DNA from: Crossaster papposus
Taxonomy: Eukaryota > Echinodermata > Asteroidea > Velatida > Solasteridae
Assembly: GCA_037893245.1 (NCBI GenBank)
Contig: JBAIAA010000316.1
Span: forward strand, 62,001-126,000
Length of the DNA: 64,000 bases
Direction of reading: 5' to 3'
Shown here one piece after another: positions 1 to 10,300 of the stretch. The notes under the pieces are model-generated. The model was not told the DNA's origin. It did no database searches and saw nothing but the letters and a program-made list of their open reading frames with translations. The translations under genes and the position numbers were made by a program. How positions within the stretch are numbered: position 1 is the first letter of the stretch; each line of letters opens with the position of its first letter.

Positions 1-657
1 ATTGTTCAATAACAATGGTGAGGGAGTTAGGGTTAAACAACTATTCATTAAGAACTGATTATTTACGATTTTGTCAATTTCCTGTTGTCTAAACACAAAT
101 GGTTACCTTGTGAAATGGGCCAAGAGAGATCTTTCCAGCATAGGACTTGAAGTTTTCTGTGACAATCTTGGAAATCATGAGTCTTGGCTTATCGGGTGAT
201 GGAGGTTTAACAGTGCTACCGACACTAGTCTGTGACGTGTTGATTGATGTTTCGTGGCTGCCGCTCTGAGGTGGGACAGCCTGGCTTGAAGAAGGCTCAT
301 TTTCTTTGCGGGGTTAAAGTGGTAAATTTACTGATTAGGGCACGTTTTCGAACTCTTTGTAGTGATTGAATTGTAGATTTGACTTGATTATACTTTGTTC
401 TATCCTGGAGAATTTTAATTGTTGTGGTTGAGTCAGAATCTATGATTGTGTCACATTAAAATGGGAATAAGCCTTTTACAAGTTTACAGTGGAAGAATTC
501 TTTTGTCAAAGTTTATTTGAGTAGTTTTTGACTCGAAATATCCATACAAATAAGGTTTTAATGGGCCCCGTTTATAGAAGTCTGAATATTTAACTTTACC
601 TTTATTCTCCGGTGATTCACCATTTGTCTCCATAGGTTCTTCAATTTGTTCATCCAT
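1..657 (-). CDS. SMC4: SMC4 (condensin subunit), 5' part of gene, cut by left window edge
   Basis: Two coding exons on the minus strand (657-600 and 303-107) join in phase and encode the first 85 residues of an SMC4 protein. SMC4 pairs with SMC2 as the ATPase core of condensin I and II, which compact chromosomes in mitosis. Seen in the sequence: an acidic, low-complexity N-terminal tail, then PRLMISKIV, ENFKSYAG and LGPFHK, the signature leading into the SMC4 N-terminal ATPase head. In the family the Walker A loop (GPNGSGKSN) follows a few residues later, so it should be in the next exon, outside the window. The tail of about 60 residues before the conserved block is within the usual range for animal SMC4. 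Positions 304-599 and 1-106 are intron. The conserved block makes SMC4 much more likely than SMC2 or other SMC proteins. Confidence 0.88.
107..303 (-). CDS. SMC4: SMC4 coding exon 2
   Basis: The exon is 197 bp: two bases completing codon 20, then 65 codons, ending in phase 0 at CACAAG|GTAACC. It encodes a Ser/Thr/Pro-rich tail followed by the conserved start of the SMC head (PRLMISKIV, NFKSYAGKISLGPFHK). The acceptor GCAAAG at 304-309 has a weak pyrimidine tract. It is chosen because a stop codon lies just upstream in this frame and because the phase matches exon 1. Confidence 0.85.
600..657 (-). CDS. SMC4: SMC4 coding exon 1
   Basis: The ATG at 657-655 has a good start context (AAAATGG). 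The exon encodes 19 residues beginning MDEQIEEPME plus the first base of codon 20, and ends at a donor reading AAAG|GTAAAG. The phase-1 end joins exactly to the next exon. The same frame stays open upstream to an ATG at 768 and would add 37 hydrophobic residues that SMC4 proteins do not have. A pyrimidine-rich acceptor ending TATGTAG at 683 suggests that the 5' UTR part of this exon starts near 682 and that the upstream frame is intronic. Confidence 0.75.
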
Positions 658-2060
658 TTTGTATAATAACCCAACAATGATGCTACATAGGCAGTAGAGT
701 AATAAAGAGATACACATTACTCTTAGGCCAATTGCAAGTATGTGACCCAGCATGAGTAAATGAGACACTTTGCGGCAAAAATAAAAATTGAGATTTTGAT
801 TTCATCATTTAAAGCTTGTTTAGCTTGTATAGTTTTTATGCCCAACGCAACGAGTTTGACCATCACATCGTAGAACATGCCACCATATGAAATCGCTTGC
901 GCGCGTGTAGTTATGCATGTATTTTACACGCGATCCGAAACTAGGAAAAATATACGTTGTCTTTGGCAGATTTTTTAATACTGGAAACTTTTAGCCTTTT
1001 TTTTACTCAACATATATTCGATGCATGAGTTTAATACAACTGTAGACTACAAAAAGGCATAATCGAAATAAAACGTTGTGAGTGACAATGTCAATGACAT
1101 GTCGCAGATTCTTTTTTTCGTGGTTTGGCGGCTCCCGTGATTTCCTACAAACCGTCCAAACATGTCAAACTAAAGTACTCCCGGTCAAAAATCTAGCCAA
1201 AATTCCTTTTCTGGATATTTTATTGAAAAGATATTTGTGTCAAGAAGCTTGCATGTTTCTTTTCAAAATGCACTTCATCTAAAAAAATAGTATATTACTA
1301 GAGACCAAGCCATAAGAAAAGGTAGGTTTTTATTTGAAGCGATCCGGAACTAGGAAAAATCCGGAACTAGAAAAACAACCGAGTGAGTGTAAAACGAGTA
1401 ATAAGTGGGTATATAATAAGTATAAATAATAATTTAATGGCAGGCTATCGACAGATTTCCTTGACGTCATGCCGACCATGAGAATAGGCCTAGCTAGAGC
1501 AAGGAACTTACAAAGTAAACTAATAACTAACATTTTATCTTAATTTTATCGCAAAAACAGTAATTTGAGTTGGGTTATTTGTGAATTTGTACTACTTTAC
1601 TTACTCAAAAAACAAGACGACCCGGCCGTAAAAATTGAAAATGGCGCTGGATACGTACGTGCGTTGATACCGCCTTTTAACGAAGATTTTGATTGGTCCG
1701 ATACGTACGTAGCCTGTTTCCCAGGGCTTACTTTCTTCAGACTAGACTCCAATAATAGAGTAGCTATATGTAATGGGAGCGTACTGCTCGGGACCATGAA
1801 AAAGAGGTTGGACTAATTGTTTCGCCTAGTAAAAGAGCGCCCGCTGGGGGGCGTCGCGCTTCACAGATTTGCAGAATAGCAAGATGGCATTGACGAAAGG
1901 CTAGTGTGGGGCAACAGGTCCGCGAACCACAGTAGTATTGTGGCCATGGCTGGCAATAATTGTTAAGTTGATGATAGACAACGTCAGCGTGTTTGTCTTT
2001 TTCATACGTAAACAAACCAAACCTCTCTACCGTATCTGGCGCGGATCCCCTCCATGTATA
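658..2060. other. Intergenic, no supported gene
   Basis: This is the region upstream of SMC4 and presumably holds its 5' UTR and promoter, but no clear core promoter element could be identified. A 21-bp motif (GCGATCCGAAACTAGGAAAA and close variants) occurs near 930 and 1337, followed at once by a partial third copy. The short open frames here have no recognisable domains and no splice context. Confidence 0.5.
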
Positions 2061-2068
2061 ACTAAACA

Positions 2069-2152
2069 AGGGGCAGGGGGGCGGGGGGCAGGGGGGAGGG
2101 GGGCAGGGGGGTGGGGGGCAGGGGGGGGGGGGGGGGGGGGGCGGGGGGCGGT
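2069..2152 (+). repeat. G-rich tract, potential G-quadruplex
   Basis: About 80 bases are almost pure G on the plus strand, broken only by single C, A or T bases in a repeating GGGGGGCA-like rhythm and ending in a run of about 20 G. Several G-runs of four or more lie within a few bases of each other. C-runs follow at about 2217-2229 and 2298-2308, which could pair with it. Confidence 0.8.
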
Positions 2153-2338
2153 GAGGATTCCAAAGAAACGCCCTATATACTAGGGGTTCTTGGGCATTCC
2201 CCCTTCCCCATCCCCACCCCCCCCCCCCCAACAAACAAAAGGGAGTTTGAGAAAACATTTTGTATTATAACATGTCCTTGCTGAATGGGGGTTGCACCCC
2301 CCCCCCCCGACATTATATTTCATTATTACTACCAAATT

Positions 2339-2670
2339 ATTAAGAAATATCTTACTTATTTGAAAGTAAATAATGATTGTAGGCAATCGAAATGAGTGCT
2401 CTAGATATTTGTTCCGATTTTTTGTTTTTAAAATTCACGATCGCCAGACGGCGACCGTTAAAAAAAAAAAACCCAAAAAAACATAAGAGCCACCGTACTG
2501 CCAAATGCCGGGTGAAAACGAACGCCGTTTTTCTTTGCTTTTCTTGGCATACATGATTGTAAAACTTGTCAGTTGAACAATATTTACTATAACATACAAC
2601 CCCCAAAAATCCACCCATTTATGACAATTAAAGCAACTATACCGATGGCAATGGTGTATCCTACCTTGAA
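2339..2670. mobile_element. Diverged copy of the AGGTAGGATACA inverted-repeat element
   Basis: This copy matches the element at 3701-3998 along most of its length: the AAGTAAATAATGATT block, the GATCGCC palindrome region, AACGCCGTTTTTC, CATGATTGTAAAACTT, ATATTTACTATAA and the right end TGTATCCTACCTT. Its left end has decayed (AAGAAATATC instead of AAGGTAGGATAC), so it is an old copy. Confidence 0.65.
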
Positions 2671-2891
2671 TACGTACTACGTAAATAGTTAAAAAAGCAA
2701 GTGGGGCAAGTGCAAAACCAATTTTAATTAGTCTAGTCAACTTAACTACACATCTCATTATTTTGTTAAAGGAATTTTATTTTCACCATTTATAGTGAAC
2801 AGCTACAGTTCCGCTTATTATAATATAAAGCTTGAGTTATTGTTCTGCAGGCGTCTCACCACTATCGTTCGTAATTACCTACAAATCATCT

Positions 2892-3128
2892 TTAACCAGT
2901 TCGTGCCGGAAAACGAAAAAACAAGCAAAGTTTTCCCCAGATTTAAAACAGATGACGCATAAACACGTCACAAGCAAGGCTGGAAATGTCTGTCAGCAAT
3001 AAACAAGGCCGGAAATGCGTGGGTGTGCTTCCTGGTACCATCGGCCTGAACTCGGTTCGAGTTTTGTTAAAAATAATCCCGCGCCTTGGCTCAGTGATGT
3101 TAAAATAATCCCGGCGTGAACTGGTTAA
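2892..3128 (-). mobile_element. TTAA-flanked MITE, family with TTAACCAGTTCG ends, copy 1
   Basis: The 237-bp element begins TTAACCAGTTCGTGCCGG and ends CCGGCGTGAACTGGTTAA, inverted ends of about 18 bp with TTAA at both borders. Its interior (for example AAAGTTTTCCCCAGATTTAAAA and GATGACGCATAAAC) is the reverse complement of the copy at 11021-11239. There is no coding capacity, so it is a non-autonomous DNA transposon. The TTAA borders suggest a piggyBac-type target preference (inference). Confidence 0.75.
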
Positions 3129-3700
3129 AACTGAGAAAGAAAACAAAACGCCTGTTATGCCATGCTTACCTAAAAACAAAACAAAAAAACCCACTCCAAT
3201 GTTATAATTAAATATCCACGATTCCGTTAAAGTATATAACAGCTTTTGAATTTTTTTTCCAATTTAGCAATAATAAAATAAGACTAATGTGATGTTCCAA
3301 AGTCTTCTCATTCACATTTTCTGGCTATTGATTTAGCACACTGACGTATTTGTAGATGTACCATAAGGCACCCACTACAATCGATTGTGAATTGCAACAG
3401 TGTAATTTCAGTTTTAATATTTTTACAAAGTGACAAGTGCAGATATACAAAATAATGGCCTATGTCATGAGCTTTATACAACTACTGTCTTGTCAAAGAT
3501 CGTTCACTCAAGTTTTCCAAATCAATAAAATGATAAGCATGGTTTAAAATAAAGACATTAAAAAAATGACTAACATAATCACAATTTTAAAACGAAAACT
3601 CTGCTCTGCTCTTCTTGCAGATGTTGATTTACACATCAAGATAAAATATGGTACCCAGCCAACACATCACCAAGACTAAATTTTCCCAAATTTTCCATTA
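3129..3700. other. Intergenic, no supported gene
   Basis: AT-rich sequence between two short transposons. I see no coding potential, RNA gene or repeat in it. Confidence 0.4.
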
Positions 3701-3998
3701 TTAAAGGTAGGATACAACATCTTACTCATTTAAAAGTAAATAATGATTCTAGGCATCCAGCAAAAAATCGAATTTTATAAAGACAAATTCGCGATCGCCG
3801 GCTGGTGATCGCGAAAAAACTAAAATAACATAAGAATAACTGCTCGACGCCGGTTAAAAACAAACGCCGTTTTTCGTGCTTTTCTCGGCACCCATGATTG
3901 TAAAACTTTAGACAGGTCAGTTAAATGATATTTACTATAAAATACAACCCTACAAATCTAGTATTCAAGCAATTACCAATGGTGTATCCTACCTTTAA
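3701..3998. mobile_element. 298-bp MITE with TTAA borders and AGGTAGGATACA inverted ends
   Basis: The left end TTAAAGGTAGGATACA (3701-3716) and right end TGTATCCTACCTTTAA (3983-3998) are perfect inverted repeats. The outer TTAA is either part of the repeat or a target-site duplication. Near the middle is an 11-of-12 inverted repeat, TTCGCGATCGCC against GGTGATCGCGAA (3788-3815). A diverged second copy lies at 2339-2670. There is no open frame for a transposase. Confidence 0.78.
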
Positions 3999-4242
3999 GA
4001 CATATCTGCCAATAATGCAATAAAAAAAGCCTTATACTAAGTTATAGGTTAATGTTACAAAATAACATTCTTAGAAGTACTTGCCTATAATGTTGAAATA
4101 AAAATAACCTTCCACACAGATCCTAGGGACCGGGGAATATAGGGACTGGGGAAGATCGGGCTGACCTGAATGACAGTTATTGTCATGTACAACTTTAATT
4201 CGGCACAGTTGGATATACATGTACATTGTATTCTACAGAGTA
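3999..4242. other. 3' flank of UXS1
   Basis: This segment lies immediately downstream of the UXS1 stop codon on the minus strand. It should contain the 3' UTR. No AATAAA was found; the closest candidate on the minus strand is ATTAAA at 4199-4194, which would give a very short UTR. The true cleavage site may lie further downstream. Confidence 0.35.
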
Positions 4243-4344
4243 CTATTGTACAGGGTACTTTGGCACCTCCTTCATCTGATTTGAATGTTCCAGCTCATTG
4301 CGGAAGTAGTCAATAGTCAATTGGAGGCCCTTGTCAAGGGTCAC
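4243..4344 (-). CDS. UXS1: UXS1 exon 13: C-terminus and stop
   Basis: This encodes residues 378-410, [20 protein letters not shown] and a short tail ending KYPVQ, then TAG at 4245-4243. It corresponds to the final helix (VPLEEGL...YFRKELE) of the family, with a shorter and less basic tail. The acceptor is TATACAG. Confidence 0.93.
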   Translation of the reverse strand: MTLDKGLQLTIDYFRNELEHSNQMKEVPKYPVQ

Positions 4345-7300
4345 CTGTATAAAAATAACGTGGTACAAAATAATTGTTGACTAAGTTTTATATAGAAAAC
4401 TCAAGCCTCAAATAAAAGGGAAAGTATACCTTTTTGAACATCCAGAAAGTAACCAACCAAATTGTTTTCAAAACAATAATTTGATGTAAATATATTAATG
4501 ACTCTAAAACTCCCTGTCAAACAATTTTTCCGGAATGCTATAATTTTGAAGTGAATAATCTGCAGTAAAACAAATCTAAATAGCACTATTTACTTACCAC
4601 TGGTTCCCAGCCGAGCACTTTCTTCGCTTTAGAAATATCTGGCTTGCGACGTTGTGGATCATCTTCAGCAGCAGCCATATTCTTTATAACGTTGTTGCCT
4701 CCTGAATCATAATAATAATAGTAATAATTAATAATTTGTCTCCCCAAGTGCCTATTTGATAATAATGTTTATAATAATAATAATAATATTAATAATAAAA
4801 ATGCTTTCCATGTCACAACGACATCCTAAAGTGCTGCAGAAAAAACCAAACCAACTTCTATGTGATCAAACTTGGAACATCATTTGTAAGAGGTTAACAT
4901 CTAATTATGGGCATCAATCCTATTTTTTTACTTCTTTTGTACAAGTCAACTAAAAATGCTTATATTTCAAGTCATTTTTTCCAACCACAAACAGTTTTTC
5001 CTTTCTCTATTTCAGATATATAGAGATGTATTTTATATGTATATATTTTAAATGTTAGTTTGTTGCACACCTCAGTATACATGCAAGTGGGTATTCCTCA
5101 AAAGATTAAAGGCTTAAGATTATCATGACCTTTATATTTTTTGAGTTTTAAAAGGAATTCAGAATGGCAAAAAAAAAGAAGGAAATTAGCTGATCCATTT
5201 AAAAGTTAAATGAAACAAATTTTACATAAACTGCTTCATTAATGATGGTTTCTTTATAATAAATACAGTTGTGCATGAAATTAAAGCAAACCATGTAGGC
5301 CTACTGTGCATCTAGTACCTGGAACTAAGGTTTTAATGTTATATCTCAGCTACACTTTGTCATTTAGAATAGCTTGATCACAGTGTTACACTGCACTTAA
5401 TCTCTATGAGTGTGACCATTAGCATGGTTGTGTGGTGTTGATTGAACAAACATATGCTCATTGTTCTTGATCTTGATCTTGATTCACTAAAATATTGTTG
5501 TCCTTGCCTATTTTCTTCCTGATAATCTGGGCAAATTCCATGATAGTGTGTTCCTCTGGGTTACCCTGTGATAAAAACAAAAAAGTCACAAATCACAACT
5601 TAAATGATGAGACTATTGTATTGATTCAATGATAACACTGCAAGCAGTAATTGATAATTGTGTTGGGGTTTTTTGTTCATGTGAAAAACCTTAAATTCTT
5701 TTACCAAATTAACAGGAGAGGTTGTGTCGGAGTTCATCAGCTTGATCAGACCATCCACCAAATCACTGTAATAAAGAACATATGAAAAATGATACATTTT
5801 CAGGTGCAAAACAGTGGCCAAACTAGCATGTTAACTAAAAAACTCAAAATTCACAGCTCTGAAGAATCTGGGGCACTTTGAAAACTCTGTCCAATGGTGA
5901 AAATTGTGATAAGCCCCACGTCTGAATTTGGATTTGATGTATCTATCTACCTCATCTCTTGTTAAGACTGCTATTAAACATTAAATAAGAATTGTCACAA
6001 AGAAAACTTTATAAGATGTTGTTTATCTGGCTAGTTAAGAAACCCCTTGTGAGCGATTCTGAATTTTTTTTCCCAACTAGCTGGGGCAATAACAAAGAAT
6101 TACCCTGAAAATCAAGCACTTTTTGGTTATTAAAGTAAATACCAGAATACATCTTACCTGACGTATTGGAATGAACGTGACTGCTTGCCATTGCCGTATA
6201 CTGTAATAGGCTGGCCTTGAAGAGTCTGTAAGATGAAATTGCTGACAACTCGACCATCATTCATGTGCATGCGAGGTCCAAAGGTGTTGAAGATTCTAGC
6301 CACACGTACATCAACCTTCTCCTGTGCCATGGTGCAAGATCAACATGTCAATTCAACTGTACCAAATGGTTGCAGCATATAGACCAGGTACAAATTTGGT
6401 GGCACTATAACCAAACCATTTTCTGCTAACCACGTTAGGAGTGTGCATCGGAAACGTTTACCCGACCCTTGATGTCAGAAACTGGTTCCAGATTAACATT
6501 ATAGAATTAACCAACTTTACAAATTACACAGTACTTCTCAGACAATGAAAAAGGAGGGTTTTGAATGTCATTTGTTGGGATATTTAAAAATGAAACCAGG
6601 CTACATGGGAAAACAAAATATATTTCACATTTATGATTTTTATAGAGCAAAAATGTCCTAAGGGGAGTGAGCTTATAGCCCCAGCCACTTCCATGTCTGG
6701 CATTCTTCTTTGTGTGGGTCATTGACCTGGACTTGTGACTTTTACCTGTTTGGCATAGGCATAGCACATTGTTTCTGCTACCCGCTTGCCCTCATCATAG
6801 CATGCCCGAGGTCCAATGGGATTGACATGGCCCCAGTATTCCTCTGTTTGTGGATGCTCCTGGGGATCTTTAACCAAAGACAAGGCAAATGCATCAGAAT
6901 ATTTGTGTATACAGAATTTCAATTGGGTATTTAAGTCTCTACAATGCAAGAAATGAATTCTGCTGTGTGGGTGACCACAGACTCCGAGGCAGTTTGGCTT
7001 TTCAAGAGGTTTTTGACCAGATGGATCTTGCAGCACGGGGCAGGGTTGTCACGCCAACATTTTTCGCAGGGTTAGGATTAATCCAGAATATTGTATTAAG
7101 CAAATTTAAGATAAAAGTGGCTACAAATGTCAATATTTCAAGTCTCACCTCCATAGACTTCAGATGTTGAAGCCTGTAAGAGCCTGGCACGTGTCCTCTT
7201 GGCTAATCCAAGCATGTTGAGTGTTCCTAGCGAGCTTGTCTTGATGGTTTTGATGGGGTTGTACATGTAGTGTGGTGGGGAGGCTGGACAAGCCAAGTGA

Positions 7301-10300
7301 TAGATCTGATCCACTGTAAAAACCACAGAATACATCACATTCTGTACATATTCAAGGTTTCTGTTTCATCACTAACTTTAACTCCTCATTGGACTTCACA
7401 ATTCATGACTGTTCAGTAAATAGATGACATTCCTTTAACTAAGTGACATACATGTACATGACATGTACATGATAAACTAACAGTGATTGTGCTTTACCTT
7501 CCTCAAACTAGTATTATTTTAAGATTGTGTCAGAGGGTGAGAATTTAGCAACAGTCCAAAATCCTCAAAGAACTTGTCTATCTCCCATTTCCCTACTCCT
7601 AATTTGTACAGATCATTATGTTATGTATGTGTTTTTAATTGTATCGTTTTTAATTGTATTCGGTTGATATTCTAATATCTTTGAAACAACCCCAGTGTGA
7701 ATGTAGAACTATTAAAATACGGACTCTTTGATAGCATTGCGCATTCCGTGTGAGAGTTCAACCAATAAAAGTGCAAAAATAGAACATTACATTAAAACAA
7801 ATTAAAAAAACACACAATTTTGTATTTTATCAATATACACAATAAAATCTCTATTGCACCCACAATTTTAACAATTAGGAAAGAATTTGGTTTCCATAAG
7901 ATTGCAAGAGGGAAGTCAACTACTGACCAATACAATTGTTGATGTTTATTTATAAATATGCAGGAGGCACACTATATTTAGATCAGAGATGAATGCTTAC
8001 TAACCTTCTATGAGAAGTGGTTCCACAACATCATGATTGATCAACTCAAAATTGGGGTGTCCGACCCACTGCTCAATATTGCGCTTGCGGCCAGTGAAGA
8101 AGTTATCCACAACAGTGACTTCATGACCTTGCATCATCAACTGATCAGTCAGATGGGAGCCAACAAACCCAGCTCCTCCAGTGATCTGAGTATTCAGAAA
8201 CAAACAGCACTTTTTAAATCTAGTTTTTATTGTTATATCTTTGGGTCAGGTTCTCGTTGGAAATTAATACAAAATTTCACTTTTCTTGAAAACTGCAGCA
8301 CACCAGGCGCCATGATTTCACAGGATGCTTGAGATTGTTATTCACATGCAAGTAAGGTATTTCATGATTCAGTAGTTTTCTTGTTGATGTTCTCAAATGA
8401 TGTATACTACCTTTAAGGCAGATACAACTTAATAAAGCAAATGAACAGCCATCAAATCTGTACATTCATAGGTTGGTCAATGCATATACACGCATGTAAA
8501 ATAGTAGGCTTAATTGGAGTGCCTCAAGTCCCCTCTTTTTGTGCTATTATGTGCTATATGTAGTTATTTTCATCTTAGTCTACTTACTAATATTCTTTTT
8601 CTTTCACTTTCAGGTAGATAACGAACTTCTAGGTACTTTTTTGCAGTCCTGAAATAAAATAAAAAATTAACAGGGGGAATGCATCTGTTATGACAATTTT
8701 GTTCTCTTGGTTGATTTTTAATCAGGATAAATGTTCAGGACAAATGTTTAGGTCACACCCCAATATAAAAGAAAAGGCAAAGACATTATTGGCTGACCAT
8801 TTATTTTAAAAACTTAACATTAGAAGATTTGACCTTATCATGCTAATAATACTAAAGCATGGCTTGTAAATCACCTGCATCATTTCTTTACAGGGTTTTT
8901 ACATGGTGATCTGTGCATCAATTGCACATATTTTTGTCAGAATCTGTAATTGAAAAACCTGTCTGAAATAAAGACATGGTGTATTTTTTTCCTTGATCAG
9001 TTTCTTTTTATTTTAATTTTGTTTGGGGGGGGGGGAAGAATTTGTGTTTTTGAAACCCAAAGAGCCCCCAGTGATCTATCAACATGTATTATTTTAACAT
9101 GTCCAATACAATGTACCTTTTACTTTAGGATACTACCCGGTACTTTGTTACTTACAGCTTTTCTAATTGACTTATTCTCTCCTGGAGAGGTTGTAGGAGC
9201 TGAAAGAGAAAGAAAATTGAAATATTATATTTAGACATGGTACAAGACATTTCACGTCGCACAATCATTGATTCAGAATCACTTCGAAAAACACGCATTT
9301 AACCAGTTCGTGCCAAGAATATTTTGACATTGACCGGGCCCAGGGGCAGGATTGTTTTTTTCACGAACCTCGATTCAGATGGGTTTAGGGCCGACATCAT
9401 GGGTAGAACACCCCGACAATTCTGGCCTCGCTTGCTGCGAGCCGGTCACCGACAGATATTTCCGGCCTTGGTCATTACATGCTGGTTTTTTTCATCCATT
9501 TTAAATTTAAAAAAAAAAATTGGGTGATATACGACATCCGAAACGAACTGGTTAATTAGTGCATTTTTACAATTTTAAATAAAGTCATATAACAATTTGT
9601 AATCAGGACTAACAACACTGTACAGATAAGTAAACAAACTGCATAACTTCCACGAGGTACATTCTCTAGAGCACCCTGCCAAATGCAACAAAAAACAACA
9701 CAGCTTAACTACCCAAGCCCATTAAACCCCATCTGTAGGATTTGGCAGGTTTGGTACCAAACCATAGCAACTTGTTGTTCGACTTTGTTTGACTCAGTAC
9801 AAAAGACACATGGAGACCCTATTGAATTCTGCGAGGTTCAGGGCTAAAAGGTACAAGACTTTTAAAAATGGGAGTTTGGGGGAGTGTACAGGGACTTCTT
9901 CGTGGGTATGCTCATTTGCACCCATGGTTCCTGGCACAACTCCTGGTCAAATGTAAATTAGTGCAGTGACAAGACAAGAAAACACAAACCTTGTACATTT
10001 AGCACAGCAGCACCAACAGTCCATGTTATTATACAAATGTATATGTACATGTACCGGTACCGGTACCGTACATGTACTCATGGCACGCACACATAATTAT
10101 TTGATCCCGAACCCAAAACATGCCCTTCCATTTATTAAAAACACCATAGAAAAAAAACCAGTTCCATAATTTCCGAATCTGATTTTAGATTTTCAAAGAA
10201 GGGGTAATTATTTCAACCAAGTTTGGTTGCGATCAGGGGAGAGGAAAGTACATGTACATGTATGTATTTAAAGAGCTTTGCAAAAAGATTTCCCCAATTC

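Noticed and set aside
1764-2258. Minus-strand 164-codon frame with a proline/cysteine-rich run
   Set aside because: It is the translation of the G-tract read from the other strand; no domain and no splice signals support it.
8401-8416. Complete MITE in UXS1 intron 5
   Set aside because: Only one end (TGTATACTACCTTTAA) is present; no left partner was found within a plausible distance.
10038-10080. Palindromic run around repeated CCGGTA between TACATGTA blocks
   Set aside because: It is a simple-sequence mixture of TACATG and CCGGTA repeats, slightly out of register as a palindrome; no function is suggested.
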